Assembly: GCA_050084515.1 (NCBI GenBank)
Contig: CM114272.1
Coordinates: 44,082,001 to 44,146,000 of the forward strand
Source of the DNA: Blasia pusilla
Taxonomy: Eukaryota; Marchantiophyta; Marchantiopsida; Blasiales
DNA length: 64,000 nt
Direction: 5' to 3'
Shown here piece by piece: positions 21,481-32,070 of the stretch. The notes beneath the pieces are model-generated. The model had not been told where the DNA came from. It made no database searches and saw nothing but the letters and a program-made list of their open reading frames with translations. Position numbers and translations under genes: made by a program. Position 1 is the first letter of the stretch; each line of letters begins with the position of its first letter.

Positions 21481-23407
21481 AAGTATGCACTCTCAAGATA
21501 GTGCGCCCTACAGTCACATCCAACGTCTTTGGTGCCGTCTGCTGCAAGTAGACATAATCTCCCTGATGAAACCTCCGGATAGTTGGTCGATAACCACCAC
21601 CCCGAGTAGTCGCATACCTTAACGTATCCCGATGTTGCGCAATCGCCAAGTTCTCGAACGCCATGGGAATCACTCTCCGAAACAACTCAGCCCTCTGAGA
21701 ACATGCTCGCATCCATACATCTGGGTCATCAAGGTCCAACACCTCACCAGCATCTTGACAAATGGCCGCACATAAATTTGGCTCTCGGCCATAAAGTAGC
21801 AAGTACGGTGAAAAAGACGCTAAGGATGCCTGCCTACTGAATCTGTATCCCATCGCCAACCAGGGCAATTGGAGGTCCCAATCTCCTAGGTGACCTCTTT
21901 GCAAGCCATTCTTGCATAAACCCCTCTTCACCATCTGCACAACTCTCTCCGCTAATCCATCCGCCTCGAGATAATCTTGCGAAGTCGTACGATGGTCGAT
22001 GAGCGCTTGATCACACAAGGCCTGGAACTCACCGTGAAATTCGGTACCCTTGTCTGTCAATACCTCAGCCGGTGCACCATAATGACTCAACACTATGTCA
22101 AGGAAGGCATAAGCTACTCCCTCACTCACTTTGTCAGGCAATGCAACCAACTCGATCCACTTCGAGAAGTGCTCGACCATCACCAACACATAACGACTGT
22201 GACGCTCCGTCACAGGCAGAGGTCCTACAAAATCCAAACTCCATCTATACCCTAAGCCCATGATTGGTAATGGATGCAACTGTGGAGTCGGAGCATTGAA
22301 CGATGCTTGGACCCGATCACACACCATGCACTTGGCAACAAAGCTGAACGCTGACGTCGATGCATGGCTCGCCAAAGAATATCGAATCTGGAGCAAGCTA
22401 TACGTCTGCTTCACCCCAAAGTGACCCAACTCCTCGCGGACGTGCTGCACTAGTCGTGCTCTCAGTGAAGGATGTGGCACTACGCGTACTCTGCCATCCT
22501 CCCAAACCTTCAAAACATGTGTCCCCTCCCATCGGAACCGTCTGGCCCGCTGTAGGATCCGATCTCGCTCTCTAGCACCCACAGTGCTCGCAATGCTGCC
22601 AGTACGAAGGTTCTCCAACACTACTCCATCATCATGAATATCTCCGCCACTTGTCATCTCCTCACTGGCCTCGGGATCCAAGGACTCTCCACTAGACCTC
22701 GCAATCGAAGTCTCCACACTCTGGCTCTCCATAGCCAACATGCCTAAATAGGCTGGCGCGTGCCATCCTGGCACTGACTCCTCATCACTCTCTCCATGCC
22801 ATCGAGCTCCAATCGCATCTCGGTGACTCGGGCATGGGTTATGACTCAACCCATATGCATCCTGGTTGAGCGTCCCAGGTCTATGTACCACCTGAAAATC
22901 ATATTCCTGCAATAACAGAGCCCATCTCGCAAGCTTCCCTGTAAGCTTGTCGAACTTCATCAACCACTTTACTGGTTGATGATAAGTGATGATGGTAAAG
23001 GGGTTGCCGAATAAGTAACACCTGAAATGTGCGACAGCCCACACCGTTGCCAAGCACTCACCCTCATGCGAGTTGTACTTCGCCTCTGCAGCGTTGTTCG
23101 AGCAGCTAGCATAAGACACCACGAACTCTCTACCCTCATCATCATGTTGGGTGAGCACCGCTCCAAGCCCTAACATGCTCCAATCTGTGTGCAATTGGAA
23201 AGGACACCCCCGGATCGGTCTCCTCAAGATGGGCGCAGACGTCAACCTATCCTTGAGCAACTCAAATGCTCGCTCTTGCTCATCCCCCCAATGCCACTCA
23301 TGATCCACCTTTTTCAGCAAGGTCAAGGGCTTCGCAATCGAACTGAATCCCATGACGCACCGCCGACAGAAGTTTTCCAATCCCATGAATGCGTGAACAC
23401 GGCTCAC
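21416..23407 (-). pseudogene. E2 polymerase C-part: RT connection, RNase H and integrase (663-codon open frame)
   Basis: This is the longest open frame in the window. It starts at the end of reverse transcriptase (MSRVHAFMGLENF). RNase H follows: HTDWSMLGLGAVLTQ, EGECLATVWAVAHF, and FTIITYHQP, where the usual TDH Asp is Tyr. Then comes integrase: HVREELGHFG and CMVCDRV as zinc part, WSLDFVGPLP, EVLTDKGTEF and GLAERVVQ as D, D and E of the core, and a basic C-terminal part. A frameshift just after GRTILRV breaks the link to the PHD finger. The Asp to Tyr change would disable RNase H. The true polyprotein start lies upstream. Confidence 0.9.
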
Positions 23408-24226
23408 ATCTGTAGGGCGTGGAATGTGTGAGATAGCCTCTACCTTTGTATGCTAAACATCAAGGCCCCCTGGGTATATCGTATGATCCAAGTACTCAAT
23501 CTGGTCATACAAGAACTTGCACTTGCCTGGATTTAGCTTCAGCCCATGTAATTGCAATCGTCGAAACACCTCCTCTAGATGTCGCTCATGCTCCTCAGCC
23601 GTGGCGCTAAAGACTATGATGTCATCAATATAACACCTAGCAAAATCCAGACCAGCCAAGATCCTATCCATGACCCTTTGAAACTCAGCCGGGGCGTTCT
23701 TTAACCCAAATGGTAAGAACCGTCACTGGTACAAACAATCCTTCACGTGAGGATCGATGCCCCAAAATGTTGTTTTCTGCCTGTCCTCCAATCTGATAGG
23801 AAGTTGATGGTATCCGGCTCGCAAATCCAATGAACAGAAGACCTTTGCGTGACCAATCGCATCAAAGATCTCCTCAAGGGTGGGCATGGCATACCTATCG
23901 GACTTCGTATGTCGATTGATAGGTCGGTAATCCCCACACATCCGCCTATCCGTCTAGTTGCCATTCACATCCTTCTTGGCGGGCATGACAGTGGCAGATG
24001 CATACTCCCCATGGGACATCTCCACTAGACCTGCTCTCACCAAGTCTTGGCTCCTACTCTGTATCAGAGCCCTCTCAATATCACTATACCTGTAGGGTCG
24101 TTGGAAGATCGGCGTATCACTCGACAACTCAATGCGGATCCCCTGTCCCTTCAGCGTACCTAAATTCTCCATGCTAAATGCAAAGCAGCTCCTATAACTC
24201 GTGAGGAACTGATGTATCCGGCGCAA
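23408..24226 (-). pseudogene. E2 reverse transcriptase with three in-frame stops
   Basis: Ty3/gypsy reverse transcriptase in order: RRIHQFLTSYRSCFAFS, PIFQRPYRYS, ATVMPAKKDV, YRPINRHTKSDRYAMP, SLDLRAGYHQLP, FLPFGLKNAPAEF, then catalytic CYIDDIIVFSA and GLKLNPGKCKFL. Stops replace Trp before TDRR, Trp before RFLPFG, and Gln after GGLDV, all simple transitions from codons kept in E1 or E5. Otherwise the frame is intact from 24226. Confidence 0.9.
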
Positions 24227-24237
24227 CTATCCTCTTG

Positions 24238-25617
24238 TCAACTTAGGGCCCATATATGGCTCCCAAGTCTCCATCGTGACAACGGTAGGACTCTCTGGTG
24301 CGGGTATCGGTGGTTGCTATGGTGCAACCCCATCTCGAACAACAACCTCGGTTGCTCTTCTACAGCCAATTGCAAACTCTGATCTCCTCCACATACCGTG
24401 CTCAGAACCACGCTCGATGTTGTGGCTATCATCTCCTTGCGTACCTCCAAAACATCCCAAGAAGTCCAAGGGTGTCTCTCCCGATCTCCCCTGGTGTGTT
24501 GATCTCCTCGGGTCTCGCCCCCAGCCACTGCCTCCACCATCTCGATAGGCATGGGGCTCACCAACGCAACTACTGTGATCTGTCGCGATCTCATCTGACG
24601 CTGCTCAGCCACCCCCAAGCTGAAGATCCATGTCAAGCAGTTGAGGTCCATTTCCTGACCCAAGACATGGCGTCGTGATGCCTCTGATACTGACAGGATT
24701 GCCGTCACTAAACCCATCGCCCGCTCTCTCTCGTCGGCGTTGGGCTCCACCAACCTATGAATCTGGTCATCCCAAATCAAGCCAGGACCAGCCTCCTTGT
24801 ATGCATAAGAAGTAGGAAAACTCACAAACATGGGAAAGGCTGCCCGCGGCGTGCCTACCCTGTTGACCACAGTCAGCGGTGGTCGATCATCGTGCCTCAC
24901 TGCTTGTGATCCATGACCTAGATCTAGAATGGAATCCACTAACAAATGGGAGGGGCGCTCCACTCTCGCATACGCCCTCCGTAAGACCGCTTGGGGCAAC
25001 AAGTTGGTCCACCATAGACGCGGGCGATGGGCTTTAGAACCTACACTCGCCGCATCGAAGAACACTGCTGGGCCGATCCAAGAACGCACCTGATGAGCAC
25101 TCGTCACCACCCGTGAACAGGAGTCTCCTAAGATCGGCACATTCTCCAGAATGTAGCTTGGAGAACGAGACAGGTGCTCTTGCAGCTGCCGTAAGACCCT
25201 CAACATCTCCCAAAACAATCTGGACCGAGTGTCAACCAACCCGCTACCTCGTCCAACACTCGATTGGCCCTGACATGGCCAACCGACAATGACCAAATCA
25301 ATGGTCCCTACCCGCTCTAAGACCTGCGCCCCCAACAAGGAAATATCCCTCGGTAGGGAACTCTGGTACCCTTGTACCACAGACGTAGAAAATAAGTCGG
25401 GAAGACGGAGGCGTAACAGCGCCACATGTCGTAGTGAGACGCACCTCACAACATCATCACTCTTCACATACAGGTACTGCTGTACTCGCACTCTTGCCTG
25501 CAAAACAACAGCTAACCCGGTGCTAATCCCTCCAAAGAGATCTAACACTCGAATCCCTCCTCCGGGATACACCACACAATGGGTGTGGTATCCAAGTGTC
25601 GCGACCCTCATGACCAA
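24238..25617 (-). CDS. E2 DNMT3-like cytosine-C5 DNA methyltransferase, open through all main motifs
   Basis: A 459-codon frame. It would transfer a methyl group from S-adenosylmethionine to C5 of cytosine in DNA. Motif I VLDLFGGIST (about residues 24-33), DLVIVGWPCQGQS with motif IV and catalytic Cys 115, RSRLFWEMLR (131-140), motif VI YILENVP (155-161), motif VIII AHRPRLWWTNL (196-206), PNADERERAMG near 292-302 and RRHVLGQ (motif X-like, 315-321). The motif order is not permuted and AAS..SKAHRPR resembles DNMT3 more than DRM. The first seven codons, including this Met, come from solo LTR b; the native frame entered from the linker. The last 50 or so residues look frame-shifted. It lies between retropepsin and reverse transcriptase, as in E1, E4 and E5. 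Activity is unproven. Confidence 0.9.
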   Translation of the reverse strand: MVMRVATLGYHTHCVVYPGGGIRVLDLFGGISTGLAVVLQARVRVQQYLYVKSDDVVRCVSLRHVALLRLRLPDLFSTSVVQGYQSSLPRDISLLGAQVLERVGTIDLVIVGWPCQGQSSVGRGSGLVDTRSRLFWEMLRVLRQLQEHLSRSPSYILENVPILGDSCSRVVTSAHQVRSWIGPAVFFDAASVGSKAHRPRLWWTNLLPQAVLRRAYARVERPSHLLVDSILDLGHGSQAVRHDDRPPLTVVNRVGTPRAAFPMFVSFPTSYAYKEAGPGLIWDDQIHRLVEPNADERERAMGLVTAILSVSEASRRHVLGQEMDLNCLTWIFSLGVAEQRQMRSRQITVVALVSPMPIEMVEAVAGGETRGDQHTRGDRERHPWTSWDVLEVRKEMIATTSSVVLSTVCGGDQSLQLAVEEQPRLLFEMGLHHSNHRYPHQRVLPLSRWRLGSHIWALS

Positions 25618-26598
25618 ACAAGTGCCAAGCGGAACATCGGAACATTAGCGGGCTCGTGCTAAGATGGTTTGCGCGTTGGAGTTGTCTCAAAGAGGAGACA
25701 AGAGACGAGACGCGAGTGAGAAGTCGCGTTTCAGATGTGATGGTCGCAACTCAGAAACCTGGACCAAACGCGGAATGAGACTTGAAAGAAGTCGAGTCTA
25801 GGAAGTGGGTTGCCAAAGGAAAGATCCGGATTTGGAACGCCACTTGCGTTTGAGAGTTTCTGACTGTATTTATGGCCATAACTTTTAGCGCCAAGATGCG
25901 TTTGGAGCAAATAAGAGTGCGTTGGAAAGCTTATGAAGAGCCGGTTCAAACACATCAAAGATCGCTGCAAACGCATAAGTAGCGGCCGAGATACGACCCG
26001 AAAACGACTGTAATCGGAGTCGGGTTGAGGGCCACAATGAAGGGCCCGAACCTCTTTTCCCAAAGGGGAGGGGTTATTGGAGAACCCCAGAAGTACTAGT
26101 AAGGGGGAAGGTCTCCGAGAGTGCTTGGAACCCAAACCCCACTTTGGGCGCCGCGGGGCGGCTCAAGGGCATGGAACGGAACGCGAGTTTGGGCGTTGGG
26201 TTGGAAAACCTGCACCAAGTCCATTGAGGCGATTTTAGACATCCCTCTTGGATTTCACGCCGCGACTCAATTACTTGGGTCTCGGTTCGGAACTCACACG
26301 AGGACCGTTGAACAGTTGGGATCGCTAGGCGTGCAAGTGCCATTTCAGATCCCTGGACTAACCAGGAAGTCTGTTCCAAGTCTTGAAGGACTTGCCATGT
26401 GTTGGGAGCTAGGAACTAAGGAAGGTTGAGCTTGATGAGACGCTGAGTTTAGGACTCGGTGGGTTGGAACGCCGGTTGGCCAAACCCGACTAACGAGAGT
26501 GCATGTTTGGGTGCAGATCGGCGATGAGTTCGTGACCTACTGAACGCACGCTTCCGCAACACTAAAGATTGACGTTCAAGGAGAGTAGGGGCGCGACA
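25597..26598 (-). mobile_element. solo LTR, family S, copy b (1002 bp) inside E2
   Basis: On the plus strand it starts TGTCGCGACCC and ends GGGGCGCGACA, with exact CCAAG duplications at 25592-25596 and 26599-26603. It inserted into the E2 polyprotein about 17 codons upstream of methyltransferase motif I. It is in the same orientation as copies c and d and opposite to copy a. Confidence 0.93.
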
Positions 26599-26620
26599 CC
26601 AAGGGTATCATCGTAGCACT

Positions 26621-26975
26621 CTATGCTACCTCGGGTTCCTCACACCTATCCCGCTCCAGTGCAAACACCTCGCTCCATGCGGTCTGTACATTCTCATCTG
26701 CCAATCGTCGAAGCTTCTCAGTCGAGCCCCACAGAGGCACCTTTCCTCCACGCAATGATGCATCTACCATAACACTCCTCTCCATAGAAATGTCAGGAAT
26801 GGGATTATTCTCTGCATGGACATGTCCCTCAATCAAATCACTAGGCCAAGTGATGGCACTGCTAAATGCTTCTAAGGTCACCATCTCTCCTTGCCGTTGC
26901 TCGATCACTGCACCTGTGAATCGAACAGGTAATGAACTAAGGCGCCCATCACCTTACTACCATCTTGGTCTGTGA
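26621..26975 (-). pseudogene. E2 protease-methyltransferase linker domain
   Basis: An open segment with AITWPSDLIEGHVHAE, MERSVMVDASLRGG, VPLWG and AWSEVFALERD, conserved in E1 and partly in E4; E5 has a diverged counterpart ending in an acidic stretch. It is hydrophilic, with no recognisable motif. It is cut from the methyltransferase by solo LTR b and from the end of the protease by stops. Confidence 0.5.
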
Positions 26976-26989
26976 CGCTGACTCCTCCC

Positions 26990-28729
26990 AATAATCCAAG
27001 GCAAACCCCATCAGGTATAACACTGCTCCATCAACCAAGACGTCGTAGGACTCTGCATTAGTCACTATCGCCTTGGCTTGCACCACGGACTCATCTGTAG
27101 TGTCGCGACCCTCATGACCAAATGAGTGCCAAAGCGCAACATCGGAACATTAGCGGCTCACGCTAAGATGGTTTGCGCGTTGGAGTGGTCTGGAAGGAGA
27201 GAAAAGAGATGGGACGCAAGCAAGGCTTCACGTTTCAGATGTTATGGTCGCGACTGAGAAACCTCGACCAAACGCGAAACAAGACTTGAAAGGAGTTGAG
27301 TCTAGGAAGTGGGATGCCAAAGGAAGAATCCGGATTTGGAACGCCACTAGCGTTTGAGAGTTTCTGACTTTATTTATGGCCATAACTTTTAGCTCCAAGA
27401 TGCGTTTGGATTGAACAAGGGTGCGTTGGAAGAATTATGGAAAGACGGTTCAAACGCACTAAAGGTCTCTACAAACGCATAAGTAGCGGCTGAGAAACAA
27501 CCCGGAAACAACTATAAGTAGATTCGGGTTGAGGGCCACAACGAAGGGCCCGACCCTCCTTTTCCAAAGGGGGTTTATTGGAGAACCCCAGAAGTACTAG
27601 TAAGGGGGAAGTTCTCTGAGAGTGCTTGGAACTCAAACCCCACTTTGGGCGCCACGGGGCGGTTCAAGGGCATGGAACGGATCGAGAGTTTGGGGTTGGG
27701 TTGGAAAACCTAAACCAAGTCTATGGAGGCAATTTTAGACATCCCTCTTGGATTTCACCCCGCGACTCAATTACTTGGGTCTCGGTTTGGAACTCACACG
27801 AGGTCCGTTGAACAGTTGGGATCGCTAGGCGTGCAAGTGCCGTTCCAAGTTCCTGGACTAATCAGGAAGTTTGTTCCAAGTCTTGAAGGACTTGCCATGT
27901 TTTGGAAACTAGGAAGTAAGGAAGGTTGAGCTTGATGAGACGCCGAGTTGAGAACTCGGTGGGTTGGAATGCTGGTTGGCCCAGACCCGACTAATGAGAG
28001 TGCGTGTTTGGGTGCAAATCGGCGATGAGATCGTGTCTTACTGAATGTACGCTTCCACAACAATAAAGACTGACGTTCAAGGAGAGTAGGGGCGCGACAT
28101 GTAGGATGTCCCGGGGGAATTCTCACCACGACCTCCTATCGGGTGATATATTGTATGGTACTCGCTCCACCCAAGGATGTCTGTATCCGGAATGGACAAC
28201 ACTCCACATCGGCTCTTGTCAAGCCCAATCCTCTGAATGATGCCTTCCCCAACATCAGGGGTTGTGCTCGTGAATCCAACAAGACGCGCCGCGGACTAAA
28301 AGCTCTACCTCCGGGACTCACCAACTGGAATACCTCTCCTCGGTTATCCCGCAACACAACACTAGGAGAAGCCATGGAACGCTCTTTCCCGGTTCTAGCG
28401 GGCATCTCCGCCATCCTAGAAGTCGCAGCCTGCCATGCATCTGACGTGGACGGCCCGAGCATCCGCTCCAAGGGCAGGTCCATCACCTCCTCTGCAATTA
28501 CCTTTGAACGTGATGTAGGAACTCCAACTCAGCGCTCACATAGTGACGCGGCCAGCCGAAAAGCCTCGGCGGGCGTGCCCCCCAACGTCATAACATCAGA
28601 GGCAGAAAATAAAGGAGTGCGGTACACAACAGTGGCCGCCCCCAACAACGTGCTCGACACATGCCCCTCCTGAGCATCAACAATAGGAGTTGTCGTACTT
28701 GCTTCTTCCATTTCCCTCCGTGCCTGCAC
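26990..28729 (-). pseudogene. E2 retropepsin, interrupted by solo LTR c
   Basis: The aspartic protease that would process Gag-Pol. The N-terminal part has VSSTLLGAATVVYRTPLFSAS, then MLGPSTSDAWQAA. The active-site loop reads VLLDSRAQPLMLGK, where E5 has DSGAQ, so Gly is Arg. The C-terminal part (TDESVVQAKAIVTN, ESYDVLV, GAVLY) lies beyond the solo LTR at 27095-26990. The interruption and the loop change both predict inactivity. Confidence 0.8.
27101..28099 (-). mobile_element. solo LTR, family S, copy c (999 bp) inside E2
   Basis: Starts TGTCGCGACCC and ends GGGGCGCGACA on the plus strand, with exact TGTAG duplications at 27096-27100 and 28100-28104. It interrupts the C-terminal part of the retropepsin, after RIPPGHPT on its upstream side. 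Confidence 0.93.
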
Positions 28730-28939
28730 ACCAACAACATCACTAGCTCTCCAAGGACTCTAATCAGGACCCATCGATGGGGTCCTCATCGCCTCAAACA
28801 ACGTGAAAGACTGAGGAAGCCTAGTATGTTTCTTGGCTTCCCCTTGCTGTGAATCCAACTCTACGGCTGCTCCACATCACAATTGCGGCGGCCTCCATCT
28901 GGGCAACCCCGCACATCCAACCAGGATCCTCTTGATTTC

Positions 28940-30423
28940 TGGCTGCTCCATATAATGTCGATGCCACGGATCCGACATCTGGTAACCTCAATGCCATAGC
29001 GGCAATCTGCGGGACGTGAGGCAGAGATAGAGCAGCTATCCCTGCCTCACGTCCCGCGTCTCCCTGGGCGCGTCTAGGTGGTAGTACTCTATCTCCTCCA
29101 TGGGCAGCTCCACCACCCTGTCGGGGAACTCCAGCTCCTCGTCCCCCAACGGGACCACTTGGTGCACGATCTCTAGGCTCACCCGGACTGGCTACTCGCC
29201 TTGGTGCCCTCTCTGGCTCTCGGTCCAGACGTAACTCAAGATGTAATTTGAAACACCTAGCATGTGTATGACCATACCTCTCACAATAGTCACACTCATA
29301 ACCTCTTGGTGCAGCACCATCTCCTCCTCCCGGTTAAGGCGCCTGTCCATGACCCTGACGAGTGCAATGGCGCTGATGATGGGCTCCACCACATGACCAA
29401 CAAGTAATAGTAGGCGGCCACTGTTGAGCCGCTATGAAGGCGCAGATCTCTATGCCACGGGCTCCCGATATCCTCCCTTAGCTCGTGGTGCCAGAGTTGA
29501 CCTATCTCGGAGTCCACGTTGTTGCACAGGTGGTGCAGCCAATCGCGACTGCTCTTGCCCAGAACCCATGGTGGCTACGCTCTCCTCCGCCATGTTGCGC
29601 TCAATGTTCTCGGTGGTCCTAAAACCATCTCTCAATGTAGGGGAGGTGTTCATAAGAAGCATCCCCTCCCGCACCCGTGGCCGCAGGGTCTGGTCCAACA
29701 TCGCGTACCATGATTGGATAGCCTGAGCCTCTGTCACCCCCTGAGTGACGTTGATCAACCGGCACAAGCGAGTGTAAGCCTCACGTAAACTCTCACCCGG
29801 GCGCCTCTGGAAGTTGTGGATGCTCCACAACTTTTCCGTCCGTACCCCCTAGTAGCTCGTCCTCAACTCAGCAAAGAACTCAACCACGGGGTTGAATCTG
29901 GGACGAGCCCGACTAGACAGTGCAAATGCTCTAGTGCGAGCGACACCTCCTAAAACATCACTAGTGGAAGAGGAAGTAACCTCTCATGACTCCTCCTCCT
30001 CATCTGGGAACGGCTCCATCCATGACACATAGTGGGGAGTCGCCATGCCTCAATCTCCTGGGCATATCCGTGGGAGAACTCATGGTAATCGTCCATGGGT
30101 GCCCCCTCTAAATGCTGGAACATACGGTTCCATGCTGTAAACGGGTTGAACTCTCTAGAGTTCCTGGCCCGCTGGGAGTCACACCAACTCCTAAACTGTA
30201 CTATGAAATCGTGCAACTCAATTGTACCTACTGCACCTGAAAACCTACGCGGTCCTCTACCCCGGTCGTCCATCTCGTAAGCCCAATTGGTAGGACCACT
30301 CACAATATGTCGCGATGTGCTCACAAACTCCTCTACACCCTCCCCCTCATCTGACGATGACACAGAAGGAGGTCGAGGTGGCCCCTGAAGTGAAGACCCT
30401 CGGAACCTCACGCCACTCCGCAT
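28940..30423 (-). pseudogene. E2 gag with zinc knuckle
   Basis: Starts at Met 30423 (MRSGVRFRGSS). The first part to 29950 has GAVGTIELHDFIVQF, WCDSQRARNS and MFQHLEGAPMDDYHEF. The capsid part at 29830-29450 has SIHNFQRRPGESLREAYTRL and WYAMLDQTLRPRV, typical of plant retrotransposon gag. The knuckle CDYCERYGHTHARCFKLH is at about 29300-29240. Frame changes separate these parts. A proline- and glycine-rich region follows before the protease. Confidence 0.82.
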
Positions 30424-32070
30424 AAAACCTCTAGAGCTACTCTCGGATTCACCACCTCGCCTCTCAAAGTCCCGACCGGACGCCGTGATGAACCTCGTGC
30501 CCTTCTCAACTGATCACTCTTGCCTCGTGAGTAATCTTTCAATCACTCATCCCAAACATGCGGCACTCGATCTACACTCTACCTACCCGAGACATGTAAT
30601 GAGCGGCAATAAGCGACGTGGTGGCGCAAATCGACCATGTTATCATTTCATCGATAACCTACCCTCAACTCTGGACATCCCACACAGGTCTATGTCCCCT
30701 AAACCACATACATAAATGATGCTCTCAACATCCACACACCCAGTATTCCCAAATAAACTACCAAAATCCCAGAATCCCTCACACGTGCAAGGTAAAGGAC
30801 CAAAATGGGTAATCTGAACACATGTCAATGTCGCTCCTCAGCAACTGCAAATCTCTACCCAAACTCGGTCGTGGAGACAACTCCTCGAATCAGCAAGTCA
30901 TACTTCTCCCGGACTGACGTTGCTCAAAACTCCTCGATAGACGGTGCGGTTCCAACAGAACGGTGCCGTGTTGCAGGCGGCACAGAACGGCTACGAACTG
31001 CACGGCCCTCGATGATGGGATGCGGCACTCGGCGGCATACCCTCCTCAATCAACAATAAACCCCCAATTTTCTCCATAATTCCGGATCGGCTTTGCGATC
31101 GAGACAGTGCGGTGCGGCCACGAGCGGCACGGCGCGACAATCAGCGGCGCGTTACGGCTACGGGCGTCACGGCACGGTACCCGATCGTCGTTGAGCGGCT
31201 ACCAATCACAACATAGCAGCATGAAATCAAAACTCAAACACTATAATAGGAGGTCATATGCCATCACAGGTTGATGACGGTGGCAGCCAAAACAAAGTAC
31301 ATGATGGCGACGCAAATCCAAGAATCAACGAACCTTGTGGAAGACCCTCCACTCCGTAACGGCATGGCAACCAAGGGTGGACAACGGAAGGTGGACCATT
31401 TTCGGTGATGGTTGACCGTTGATGGTGACGGCCAAACGGTGACGGTGACGGTTGACCATCGACGGTGATGGTTGACGGTGACTATGACGGCGACGGCCGC
31501 CGCCAGTGTGGCGGCTGGTTTAGGGTTTGCACAATTTAATCCTAAAAATCGCCTAGCAATGGAAATTTTGCAAGATTGATCATAACCTTTTTTCTCGCAA
31601 CTCCAAATTGCGCACTGTTTGTTGCACAGCGTGCACAACTTCACAATCTACGCCATCATTAAAAAATATTTAGAATCGGACATTCCAGTAAAAACTGACA
31701 AGAACTGTCGTAAAGCCCAATGTCTCTTTCTCCAACATAAAATTCGGCAGCGCTTCCGCGCTAATTCCTCCCAGCGAAAATGTAAAACCTGTACAAATGC
31801 AAATCAGCAAGCGACATGGTGCTCCCGAAAGCACCGGCATGGGGCAACCCGCCCCCTTACTCAATCCCTATCAGAAATTGGGCAGCGCTTCCGCTCGCCA
31901 CTCTTCCACACGAAAAATCGGCAAATGCAAAGAACAATCCAAGCAACCCTTGCTCCGATGAGCACTCCCATGAACCGTTGAACGGTAAACACGGTCCCAA
32001 ACCTGAAAAAGCAGCGAGTGTCCATCGAGCTCCCCCATGAAGCTTTCTCACTCTCTCATTCTCTCTTTGT
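30424..32070 (-). other. E2 5' leader
   Basis: About 1.65 kb between A1 and gag, without a gene. It holds GC-rich loose repeats built on GGCACGG/GCGGC words (31.08-31.2 kb) and on GACGGTGATGGTTGAC-like units (31.37-31.5 kb); similar GC-rich words recur in the E4 leader (45.2-45.3 kb). After A1 the sequence ACAAAGAGAGAAT is shared with E4. No TGG-type primer-binding site is evident next to A1. Confidence 0.5.

Noticed and set aside
24238-25617. Domains-rearranged methyltransferase (DRM) as identity
   Set aside because: Motif I comes before motifs IV, VI and VIII; DRM enzymes have the permuted order.
31080-31500. GC-rich degenerate repeats in the E2 leader as a CRISPR-like or minisatellite array
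   Set aside because: Unit length and sequence vary too much; there is no regular repeat-spacer pattern and the genome is eukaryotic.
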